Assembly (NCBI GenBank): GCA_001586965.3
Contig: LUCW03000743.1
Coordinates: 40,001-81,435 of the forward strand
DNA length: 41,435 bases
Origin: Sphaeroforma sirkka
Lineage: Eukaryota; Opisthokonta; Ichthyosporea; Ichthyophonida
Direction: 5' to 3'
Position numbers and translations under genes: made by a program. Positions within the stretch are counted from its first letter, which is position 1; the number at the start of each line of letters is the position of its first letter. Below the pieces are notes generated by a model. It had not been told where the DNA came from. It ran no database searches and was given only the letters and a program-made list of their open reading frames with translations. Below are positions 11,004 to 22,017 of the stretch, one piece after another.

Positions 11004-13369
11004 CCCCTATATAAATAAAAGTTTGTACTGAGAAAACAATTGCATGTTATAGTAATAGACTTTGCCTTGAGACCTAGTCATGCTATAAAAATAAGTACCG
11101 GTTCTTAAAATTTCTTCAGATATCGGTATACATGATTATTAATAATTCTTAAATTTTTAAAAAGATATCATACACGATTCTTAATAAGTCTATAACCTGC
11201 CTTAATCCTTCTTTCTTAATTAAGAAATATAATATTTCTTAATGGCCCAAAATTGCGCTGCATACTTCATAATTCCCAATTCTCAATTTGCTCACCATGC
11301 ATAAATCTTAAATTTTCAAATTCAGGAATGTGCCTTAATACGTATTTCTTACAAAAATTACGGCAATTATTTTACTTAATTTTTTTCTCGTAATAATGAC
11401 ATGGTAGGTCAGGTACCCACGCGCCTGCGGCCACGCCCCACATGGCCCCACCGAGCCACACTCACCCCAGATTCCCGGACTCATGTTTTGTTTTGTTTTA
11501 TTTATTTTTAGATCCAAAACAAGATTAAAAATATAAACAACACATCGCCTTCAAAAGTATCAAAACACAGCAAGAGTTGAACAGGCTATTTGTGAAAAAT
11601 GAACAATCAACAATGTTTTGTATTTATTTTTTAACAAACAAAAACAATAAAAAACAAAATATGTGAATTGTGGAGTATGTATTTATGTATGTAAATATGT
11701 ATATTGTAAAAAAACATAATACATATTGTATTTGTATAAAATAAATACATAGCCTACATTTGTACATAAATATTTTGCGTTTGTTTTTTAAAAAAACACT
11801 ATGTAAATATGACATCAACACAACTAATATGTACTAAATATTTACACACAACTAACAAGAGACTTCAGACTCTGGCTCGTCATGGGTCAGATTCAGCAGA
11901 AAGACTCGACAGCTCAACTTCAGATTTCAGAAGCTCATATGTCCGAACAATTTCTAGTGTTTATTGGTAGACAGGTATTTACGCTCGTCCAATTGATAGG
12001 GGATATATACTTACTTGCACTTGGTAGGCTCGGTATTTTTTTCTTCAAATAAATCATTTTTACAAATCAGCTTCGTCGCCTTTGTGCCCTTGCGCTTGAC
12101 AGTTGACGGCTTCCTGACGAAAAATATTAAATAATATTTAAATACGTCAGAGTCATTCATAGTTTTCCCACTTTTTGTTTTTGTTTTTGTTTTTTGTATT
12201 ATTTTCTACAAAAACAAAAACAAAAATTACACAAAATCACAAAAGAGAATGCCTTCATACGGCACTGGGATTAACCGCCTCAGGCCCAGTTTCATACCAG
12301 TCTCATACTTGTACTTTGTCGAGTTTAATTTGCTTTTAAATATAGATGTATTTAAAATGTAATTATCGTGATTTCAAGCACTTGTGAGATGTGTTTATTT
12401 TCTGCCGGTTCTTTTTTTATGCGCTCGACTTAAATGTTAGATATTGTAGCGGAGATACAACCCATTTGTTGCACTTACGTTAGGTCCTTGTCGGTTTTGA
12501 GGGCTTGACATATGTGAGCAGTTAGTCGCATGTATATAGGCGTCCTCTGTCCTAGCTATTGCTTCGGATTCGCCCATGGTTTTACTGTTGACACAATTCT
12601 CCTCTGAGGCCAACAGAGAATTAGTACAACCAGTGCAATAAATGGGCTAAATTCACGCTAATTATATCTTTTAAAAAGCAAAGTAAACTCTTTCGAAAAA
12701 GTATAGGTATGAGACTGGTAGGGAAGTGGGCATGAGGTGGTTAATAATTTTATTGTCACCAGTGCCATTAAAGACATTCCTCATAGCCTTGTCTAAATAT
12801 CAAGTAGGCTGTGGATTTTATCTTTTTATTCGTATTGTATTTATATAAAGACCTAAAAACAAAACACTTATTTGTTGAAAAATAAGTTATTATCCTATGT
12901 ATTTAGATTTTAGCACCATTTACATCAAAAAAAGAAACAGACTCAGAGTAATGAACAAATTAGAGTAGATAATAATTGCTTGAGCGGCTGAGCCTCTGCG
13001 CCTCTGAGGCCTCCGCCTGCAGCCATTTCTGAAGCAACAAATGATGTTGTTGTACTTTTTCAAAACAAAACTTTATGGGCGACTCTTTGACTAAATTTTT
13101 CGCCAATGAAAACGTATAATATAATCGTTTGTTATTAATTCTCTTCATCACAAATTCATTTATAAAAGTGTACCTTTCTGTGGGCCTTCATATTTTAATT
13201 TTTATCCCACGCTCCTCCCCCCCAAAAAACTCTTGGGACCAGGGCCACAGGCCCTAATATTTTTATTATTTTACCAAAAATATTTTCATATTTGTCCCAA
13301 AAATCAAATTAGATACATTGTGGTTGAGACCAAGTACTGGGGTATTATTCTTTTTCTTTTTTGTAGGTA
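11004..13369. other. Gene-free AT-rich stretch with simple repeats
   Basis: No coding frame with protein-like composition is seen. TTAATTAAGAA motifs recur to about 11250. AAAACAAAA/TTTTGTTTT tracts are common (11490-11830, 12170-12245). Small GC-richer CTCAGGCC-type islands occur at 11410-11490, 11860-11945 and 12980-13030. Short Lys/Asn-rich frames are random. Confidence 0.5.
12174..12229. repeat. Perfect or near-perfect TTTTTG/CAAAAA inverted repeat
   Basis: About 22 bases of TTTTTGTTTTTGTTTTTGTA-like sequence are mirrored as TACAAAAACAAAAACAAAAA after an eight-base loop. It could form a cruciform or an RNA hairpin. It may simply be two oppositely oriented A-rich tails. Confidence 0.6.
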
Positions 13370-14022
13370 CAGTCGTACCTCTTTATATGTCCAGTTCCAT
13401 TTTTTATGAAACATTTAACATATAAAGAGGTAGACACGTCTGGATGAGGATCACCCTACGAGGTTCAGGAACTGACTTGTGGGACAGATACGGAACTACC
13501 AAAGGCACTCTAATTATCAGTGGTCTATGTTGTTTTGTCTGGCTCGATCGCTGCAGATGCAGTTTGGGTCGAGTTGTCTGGCTTAGTCGGTGTGCCATTG
13601 TAGAACAAAGATTCACCACGATAATCTTGTGCCTGACATTTATCTGTAAACAAGCAGCAACCCATTGAACCATAATGGACCTGATGTTGGTTGCATGACT
13701 GTGGATTCTTTCACAAAACAACGATCACCACTATAAACACCTTGCATCAGAAATTAATAAATAGTAGTTCGCTAAAAATGTTGTGAATAGTCAACACACA
13801 CAGTACATATCAAAAAAAATTACGTATGGGCTCAGAGCCTCAGACTTCAGAAGTGCCCAGCCTAATAGATCTCTTAAGAGGAGTCTCCCTGATGCGCGTT
13901 GAGACCTGAGGAGGGGCAAGCTGATGGGACTCGCATGTGGGTCGGCCCAAATAATTACTGGACATATAAAGAGATGGACATATTTATGAGATGAACCTAT
14001 AAACTATAAAGAGGTCCGACTG
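13370..14022. mobile_element. Non-autonomous DNA transposon with pogo/Tc1-mariner-like ends, flanked by TA
   Basis: The left end is CAGTCGTACCTCTTTATA and the right end, read on the other strand, is CAGTCGGACCTCTTTATA; 17 of 18 bases match. Both are flanked directly by TA (13368-13369 and 14023-14024), the target duplication of the Tc1/mariner superfamily. CAGT(C)G...CCTC ends are typical of pogo-like members. The sub-terminal motif ACCTCTTTATATGTCCAG recurs inverted near both ends (about 13425 and 13957-13975). The 653-bp body has no transposase frame, so movement would have needed an enzyme from elsewhere. Two open frames inside (13404-13721, 13444-13668) show no family features. Confidence 0.75.
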
Positions 14023-15999
14023 TAAAATGTAAATAAATAATGTCCGTTTTTTCTAATTAAAAATGTAGGCTACAATATATTTTAAAGCCGCCCCCAAAAA
14101 AAAAAAAAAAAAAAACATTTTCAGCTCCAGTATGGAACAAGACACCAGGAACCCAAAGACAGTATTTTAAAAAACAAATATCTCCTCTACTCTCTCTGTG
14201 CTAGAGGCTCTATTTACAGTAACTAGTAGTATTCTAAATAGTCTAAAGTTTATTTACATTTTGTATAAAAATTAGTCTACTACATTTAAGAAGCTAAAGT
14301 TAGCCTCGTTTTTTAAAAACAAACCTAATCAATGTATTTCTAAATCATGACCCTCTCTCTACTTTGAGTAGAAATATAATAATATGCCTGATCGGACTAT
14401 TGTCCGAGGACACCTATTATGTAAACGAACATAGCCTTCTAAAAAAACAAAACGCAAAATATATTGTCTATAGGACACCTATTATGTAAACGAACTTAGC
14501 CTTCTAAAAAAAACAAAACGCAAAATATATCGTCTATTTTGTTTAAAAGAAAATGGGGGGTTTTTTTAAATATAAATGACAAAATAAAATGTAAATATTT
14601 ATCCACCTGAAATCCCAATTTTGCTACAGCATGTACTATTTACTTTTTTGTTTCTAAAACAAAAGTTATAATATAAACGTTAAAAATTTATTAACGGAAA
14701 AATAGATTCAGAAACATAGCCGCCTAAATTAGAACATCAGAAACTATCATTTTGTTTTCAAAAAACACAAAATAGGGCCAACAGTGAACAGGGCCGTCAA
14801 AAAGTCACAAGTCACAATTCACGACTCATTTGCAGACTAGTTACGTCTCACAAGTCACTCACACCAGGCCCCAGGGCCCAGTCACCACAGCAACTCGCCA
14901 TTCGCCACAGTCGCCAGTCTCCAGTCGCCAGTAGCTACTCGGTACTCGCCACTGTTGACTATGCATGGTGAGTTTGTGACTGTGAGCGTGTACTCCGGTG
15001 TCAGCAGTCGAGCTCCTATGTAAATATTTAAATTTGAAGTACATAAATACATAAAATATTTATTTGACATTTGTATTGCTTGTTCATTGCAGATTTCTAC
15101 ATCATGATATAAAGTCATAGTCATAAATATTTATAATGATTATTCCCCGACTCCTTTTATTTTTATATTTTAAAATAGTGGACCTCTTTTGTGTCTTCTC
15201 ATCCACTCGTCAGAGGTCCCGCCCAAGTTCCAACTGTCTGAAAGTTCCAATCCGGTGTCAATTGCCGTTTTATGTTTTTTTTAAGAGCATATGTTTTTGT
15301 CAGAAAATTGTTCCTATGTATTTCAGGGCTATTTGATTATTTTTTTTTTTTTGTAAAACAACCAGTTTTAAAGTAATGAAAGAACAAAATATTTATTTTT
15401 AACCCAAAATAGAGAGGGTCAGGGAAAGTAGTTAAAAAATGGTTCACAGCCAGGCTCCGGCTGGTGAAAAACGTCGCGCTTCCTAATTTCCGCACATAAT
15501 TATTTCCCGTACATTTTCTCCTAAATTTTTACCGTAAGTACTGTCGGGACAACTGGAAACCTTTCGCACGGAACAGTGATTGCTTTGTTAGCCGATAAAA
15601 ACTCTTCGCTCAGATCGTCTCACGCGTCATAGTCGCAACTTGATCTGAGCTGCTATTTCTACCGTCAAGTCTATATATTTATGTGTTTTGTATATTGTAC
15701 TAGCTCAGTCCTTGCTCCGTACTATCTGAGTGCCTAGACACACCTTGTAACGTGTATCCAAAACTGAGACATGCTCCACCAGTTCAATTAGACAGTTCAA
15801 TTCGAAGGCAAAGATAGCAATTTAGTCCAAACCAATACAGTGCTCATTCCCAACAGAATTACAAGACCTGGAGATTTATTTTTGCCATATTTTGTCTCAC
15901 ACCCATCAGCGCCACGCACACGTCTTGGTTGATAAGTCGCCAAGTAATCCTAAATAGTTAAAAGTAGAAGTTAAAGAAGATATTATCTCTCTGTACAAC
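14023..15999. other. Intergenic; 65-bp tandem duplication, GACTC-type islands, then leader of the cyclin Y gene
   Basis: After the transposon come A/T tracts, a 65-bp duplication (14407-14537) and CACAGTCGCCA-type quasi-repeats at 14810-15010. From about 15480 the sequence becomes unique. 15670-15680 carries a TATATATTTATG box, and the 300 bp before the ATG at 16000 is probably promoter plus 5' leader of the cyclin Y gene. No other gene is seen. Confidence 0.5.
14407..14537. repeat. 65-bp tandem duplication
   Basis: AGGACACCTATTATGTAAAC is repeated with the following A-run and CAAAACGCAAAATATAT...GTCTAT. The copies start at about 14407 and 14472 and differ at a handful of bases and in A-run length. 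It is non-coding. Confidence 0.8.
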
Positions 16000-16507
16000 A
16001 TGGGTCAGAATGCGAGCAAGAAAATGATGACCAGCAGCAGGCCTGGGTCTAAGAAGGGCTCGAAGGATCAGGTGCCACAGTTTTGCCAATGTGTTTGCTT
16101 ATAGTATGGTGTTTGAGAGCTATAGTAGATCTTTTGTTGTTTACTATTATAGACCTTGCGTTACCACAGTTAGTACGATGATTACGTGCTCACTGTCACA
16201 TCAAATGGTATATAATGTCAGTATATCTCAGTTACTTTCCTCAGATCTGGTTTGGGACTTATCATCCACACTTTGCTAGGCATAACGAACTATTACAGTT
16301 ACGTTATATACTCTATAAGTGTTTTGTGTTCATCGCACAGAGTTCCCGTTTGTGACGTCCAGAGTTTCGTATGCTTGTCGGGAAATGCCTGTATATGCAT
16401 TCTTACTGCTTATATAGGCGTTTGTTTTTTCTGGAAATGTACCATATATATCTATATATCTATGTATGTGTGTATGTGTGTGTGTAAGTGTCTATATATA
16501 CATATAT

Positions 16508-16588
<81 letters not shown>

Positions 16589-16597
16589 TTATGTGTC

Positions 16598-16655
<58 letters not shown>

Positions 16656-16694
16656 ATATCCATATCCATAATAATGAATATATGCTTCATGTGT

Positions 16695-16746
<52 letters not shown>

Positions 16747-17129
16747 ATATATATATATATTTATATATTTATTATATATTTATATGTATATAATATATAT
16801 ATATATACATAATAATAATAATAATATGATATATGATGTGATTGTTGTGTGTGTGTGCGTGCGTGCACGCACGTGTTTTTTTTTTGTATATATATATATA
16901 TATATAAGTTTTTATGTAAACGTATTTTTATATTTACACAACCGTGTAGCTTTGTATACGTTCATAGGAATGTTCATAATATATACTAAATATATATATA
17001 TATGGATATATGTGTTTTTGTGTTGTGATGTGTTTGTATATAAAACATATTAACACACATAAATACACAAATTATACATACATATTTACCTATATACTTA
17101 TGTTTTTTTGTATAAACTGACGCACAATG

Positions 17130-17220
<91 letters not shown>

Positions 17221-20200
17221 TACATATATAATTTATATAGTCTATGAAATAATATATATAATATATATATATATACGTATATATTTACATGTATATATAT
17301 ATATATATGCATATATATAGTATATATATATATATATATATATGTAAATGTATAATGAATATATACATGTAAAATATATATATATATATATATATATGTA
17401 TTGTATATATTATTAATTCATAAACTATACAACTTTATATATGTGTATACATAGATACGTATATATATATATATATATATACATTTTGGCCGTCAGTTTT
17501 ACCTTAAATCTACTTTTACATGAATGAATATGCTTGTGTTAAGTGTCAGTAATTTCTGAGTTAAATTTGTCACAAAACGTAGGTATGCATTTGCTCACCT
17601 ACGACCTCGAGATAATAATTTTAATCTGTTATATGTGAATTATATTTTTCCCGTTTCATTCACAGTTGGATGAGGTCAGCAGTATGTCGAAACATTCGTC
17701 ACACAAATCAGGGGCTGGTCATAAACTTGTGTTAAGTGTCAGTAATTTCTGAGTTAAATTTGTCACAAACGTAGGTATGCATTTGCTCACCTACGACCTC
17801 GAGATAATAATTTTAATCTGTTATATGTGAATTATATTTTTCCCGTTTCATTCACAGTTGGATGAGGTCAGCAGTATGTCGAAACATTCGTCACACAAAT
17901 CAGGGGCTGGTCATAAACACAAGATATTGCCCTCTGATCACGCCACAGTCACAACTGATGTCAGTACAACAGCACATGATCATATAGAGACGACAAATGG
18001 TGTTGTAAATCCTTCGGGTAAAGAGAGGTATGTATTCGTATATGTTTTGCAGGGCCTTGACCAAATATAATGTCAAGTGTTCATAGTACGTACTGGCGTT
18101 CAAATTTTTGTTAACTATCGAGTATCACACTTGACGAGTGTAACCGCTTGCGAACAGCTCTTACTATAGGTCACGCATTTGACACTTTGCACCGGCATAT
18201 TATTACGTGCTTACTTTCTTGCTTCCAGCCATTCACCATCTGATAATCAGTTTGTATCCGTCTATTAGCACAAATTCGCTTACCTGCAGACACTGGTCTA
18301 ACGTTTTATACCTATCTATGGGCTTACAATCGATTGCCATCCTATAATGATATACTAACCATGACTTGTCCCCTTTATCCTCAGCAACCCGCTGCACCAG
18401 TCCAAAATCGGCAAAGTCGGCACTCCCCCATCAAAACCAATCACTAATCAGGTCACGCCACCAATTAGCAACACCGCGCCCGATAGCGGCGTAGCTCAGC
18501 AAGATAGTATTACTCGACAGAATAGTAAGCCTCTGGCAGCAAGCGACTCGCCGAAATCTCAACAAAAAGATGGTGGATCGCGAGAATCCGACCCAATTGT
18601 AATCCGAAATGAGACCACGGGTGTGCCGGTGGAAGCGCAGTTGAAGGAACAGGCACAGCCGTCACAAACGGATCAGAAAGCGGAGCCAAACAGCACTCAG
18701 GGCAAGCTGAGGATGCAAATGAACAGTGCGGCGGCGGATCTGGCCGCAGAAGAAGATGAACTCAATGACAATGTCGACGTATGTAGACTGGTTGACTGGG
18801 CACAGAGCTTGTTTAATGTTGTGTCCTTTGCTGTAGTGTACGTGTTGGTATTTTTGCAGTGCCCTCATCTCGGACAACTTGGAGCTCTTATATTTTTCAA
18901 TGCTAAAACAATACTCGATCCCTTGGTTATCAGGGGCAACACACCATGAACTTCTTCTGCTTGAATATACATGTGCTAGCACCCAAAGGATCTGTATAGT
19001 GATTATTCCACCACATAGTTATCTTCCGATTCTGTCGACAATCCAAACCGATATTTGTTCCAAGGGGACTTTCATCCTTACCTATGTTCCTGAGCTTTTT
19101 AAATATACGATTTTTCTCGCAGCAAATGGTTGATTTGGCTACAACCACCAGCCGCATGTCCCTGAGCGGCTCTAAAACGGGTTTGAGGAGGCAGAGCACA
19201 TCCTCACTGCAGCACATCAGCGACAGAGCCCCTTTAAGCACAGGCAATACAATCAATGGCAACTCCGCAGTGTTCTACAGCGACTATCACAAGGACGAAA
19301 CGGCTTTGTGGGCGTCTAAGCAACTCAGGAAGCGCAAGTATGTCGGATGCTATCTCGGAGTTCTCACCATTTGTTCTGCGTTGTGGGCCAGTGCTGCCAC
19401 ATATGTTGTGTTTTGTTTGTGTGTGCTGAGTCGTTTCTGTATCGCATGTGCTGTGCGCGGTCTACTTTGTCTTCATGGCGATGTTTGCCCGTGATTTTAT
19501 TGAATGTTTGTTATCGCATCCGTTTTGGTTGCACCGCAAATCAGTACCCTGTACCCCATTCGGCAGTTCGATAGTTCCTGTATCTGATTTGGCTGTGCTG
19601 ATTTTTTAATTACACTATCTAACGCACCAGATCGCTACTCTGTCTTCTCCATCACAGACACAGAAAGAGAGCCAAGACCAATGGACTGGTGGACGTGGTT
19701 GCTACAGCAGCGCGTCGTGCGAAACACCAGAAATTGTCCAATAGTTGTTCCACCCTGTTTGTCGAACAAACTGTCAGCCAACCGAATCTCGATTTGATTC
19801 TACAATGGTAAGTCCGACTCAAATACAACACCTCACATGGAGATTCCATAATGTGTATGGGCGCACTTACGTACTGCTCAAGTGATCGCCAGTTGGCCCT
19901 GCGTTAGAAAAGTCTATGGTCTCGATTCGCCTAATTCGCGTTGATTAGATTCCCGGTGTTTGTGTCTTCCCTGTCCTTCTATGCTCAATAAAAATGACTG
20001 TATCTTTCCGGTCGCTAATGTCTGCTCCCCGATACAAACAGCGCGGCTACTGCTATACATATGACCTTTACGACTACCTTAGCGCTGCCTGAGAGGCCCC
20101 GATTCAACGCGATCTTCGACGAGAAGCTTTTCCCCCTCACAGCACAGCGTATACCTCAGGACTACGCCACTCACTTGCTCTCAGTAACGAGCATTTACGA

Positions 20201-21297
20201 CTTCTTGCGAGCCTTTTTCAAAGCGGCTGTCTTGACCGCTGATGTGGCCATAGTGACCATGGTGTACATCTCCAGGTTACACAACACGGGTTTGGTACTA
20301 CAGCCTGCTAATTGGAAAAGGGTTGTGCTTGGAGCTATCATGCTGGCATCGAAGGTGTGTTTCCAGAACCAGTGATTAAGTTTGAGCTAAAGCTTGCTCT
20401 GTCGCTCGAGGCCGCATATCGGCTCGTACGTTGTTAGATGCGGCTGCAAACTGTGTCGTGCTCAAATTCTGTGTTTTGTTTCATTTTTCACAAATTAGTA
20501 CGTTCGAGTGGGAGTGCACCCAACTGGTGGTGACCAGTCTCTTGGCCAGGAATGATTGTTCGAGAGTTCTACGTTTGTCATATTTGTCATCCGACAGGAT
20601 TTCATCCGCGTGTGTCCCATTTACTCCCGTTCCCTCCATTTTCTTAATTATCCTAAACTGATTTTTCTATTAACTCCATTTCAGGTATGGGATGATCAGG
20701 CCGTCTGGAATGCCGATTACTGCAAAGTACTGCCCGATGTTACCGTCGAGAGCATCAACCAGTTAGAGCGAGAGGTATGTAATTATATACGTCATCATGA
20801 AAATGGTGTCGAAATCTGTTGCATACGAGTCCGTCTCTGTGTGAAGATTTGCGGAGTGGCCTGAAAATAGCGCGGTTTTTTACTGGCCAAAAAAAAACAC
20901 TAATAACTGAAGTTAGACTGATACCTTCCAGCATATGGTTGATTTCACGGCAAATCAATTGCAATACTTTGTCGCTATCCTATCTTCCAGCTTCAACTGC
21001 TTTCCTCTTAAATTTGACCGACAATATTTCTTCGGCGGTGTATCTTCACAGGTGTTGGAACGCCTTTTCTACAATGTGAGTGTGTCCTCCGCCGAGTACG
21101 CGCAGCACTACTTCGATCTCAGGATATACTGTCTGCGTGCGGATCACGTAGAGGGTGTGGTATTCTCTCCTCTGCGCGTACGAAAAGCTAAGGAATTAGA
21201 TGTGATGGTCGTACATCAAAGCGACAGTCGAGTATTGCAACGGGCGAATAGTTCAGAGATGTACAGGCCCGTGTCTAGTAATGTTATAATTTCATAA
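16000..21297 (+). CDS. CCNY: Cyclin Y (membrane-anchored CDK14/16-type cyclin), eight exons
   Basis: Exons are 16000-16071, 17858-18027, 18385-18778, 19123-19337, 19658-19807, 20042-20354, 20685-20774 and 21052-21297, giving 549 residues with all phases consistent. MGQNASKK fits an N-myristoylation signal, as in animal cyclin Y (MGNTTS). Family blocks follow in the right order: LQHISDR (about 241-247), [36 protein letters not shown], then the cyclin box with [30 protein letters not shown] crossing a splice junction, [20 protein letters not shown] crossing the next, and a C-terminus ending SSNVIIS like the family's PAIIS. In animals cyclin Y recruits and activates PCTAIRE/PFTAIRE kinases at the plasma membrane, in Wnt co-receptor phosphorylation and other roles. 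The protein is about 200 residues longer than the human one (341), because exons 2-3 insert a Ser/Thr/Gln-rich, probably disordered, segment after the membrane anchor. The first donor (CAG|GTGCCA) is the weakest assignment. Exon 2 has a duplicated acceptor. Confidence 0.93.
16450..17482. repeat. (TA)n-rich microsatellite cluster in cyclin Y intron 1
   Basis: The cluster consists of a dozen TA runs up to about 70 bp, mixed with TG, TATG and (AAT)n, e.g. 16519-16584, 16602-16647, 16700-16760 and 17136-17184. It fills most of the 1.8-kb first intron. Frames encoding Ile-Tyr repeats are artefacts. Confidence 0.9.
17533..17917. repeat. 193-bp tandem duplication spanning the intron 1 / exon 2 boundary of cyclin Y
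   Basis: The copies are 17533-17725 and 17726-17917, identical except for one A in a CACAAAACG run. Each contains about 130 bp of intron end, the acceptor TTCATTCACAG and the first 60 bp of exon 2 ([16 protein letters not shown]). The downstream acceptor (exon from 17858) gives an open exon. The upstream one (17666) runs into a stop within the second copy unless a CTT|GTGTTA donor at 17729 is used, which would make a 21-codon in-frame extra exon. Confidence 0.9.
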
Positions 21298-21302
21298 ATA
21301 AA
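21297..21302 (+). terminator. AATAAA overlapping the cyclin Y stop codon
   Basis: The hexamer starts at the last base of the TAA stop. If it is used, the 3' UTR would be only some 15-30 nt; the AT-rich sequence just after it (TTTTTATGTGTG) would be compatible. A later signal may be the real one. Confidence 0.35.
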
Positions 21303-22017
21303 TTTTTATGTGTGTCAGCATGCCATTCGATTTATATATATTTACGAGTGTTTTATATTTGGATGAGCATACGGAGACCTTGGTCTAAACTTCGATGTCC
21401 GAAAAATCACAGGCGTGCTTTTTTTGCATAAACGAGTAGAAACTGATTTTAGTTGCGGCTGTCAGGCAATGTCAACCCCTTTTTATATAGTTGGCAAGTA
21501 TCTTCACGAAATCTCCTTGGTAGGGTCGTACAGCAACCCAACCGAGAAATACTACAAACCGTGGCTCTTTGTTCTTGGTGCAAAAGCCCCTGCTCGATTT
21601 ATCCAATAGGCTATCTACCTTCATAGAATAGGCGCTCTGCTCATCCACAAGCTGACAGTAGCTCATATAATTGTATAAATGAATTGTATTCAATTTATTT
21701 AAACATGTCGCCCTCGACACAACACATAATCTCTCTGAATTTCGTATGTAAGAGAAGTCAAGCCTGAGAAAAAAATCTGGAGAAGGACGTCCAAGCATGT
21801 GCTGAAGAGAGTATATTCAGATTCAGCCGCATCCATATGGGTGTTTGCACGTCGTTTTGTTAAAACGTATATATACGTGTAGCCACAATATCTCGGAATG
21901 GGATACTTGAAAACGAAGACTATACATCATGGGACTGAGATGCCGAAAAACCCTCCCTCTGCTACAGTGCAAATGAACCATACATTGACACGCCCCTGTT
22001 TCAAATAACACAATTTT
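21303..22017. other. Intergenic region between convergent genes; 3' UTRs
   Basis: This is unique-looking DNA between the cyclin Y stop and the stop of the minus-strand 521-residue gene. AATAAA is present on the minus strand near 21695-21700 and could end the minus-strand transcript. Short frames here (e.g. 21472-21798 on the minus strand) have no recognisable features. Confidence 0.4.

Noticed and set aside
20480-20560. Cyclin-box-like reading [16 protein letters not shown] within a cyclin Y intron
   Set aside because: It has no usable donor in phase, and the flanking exons join perfectly as [12 protein letters not shown]. It could be a relic exon, but the likeness is too weak to claim.
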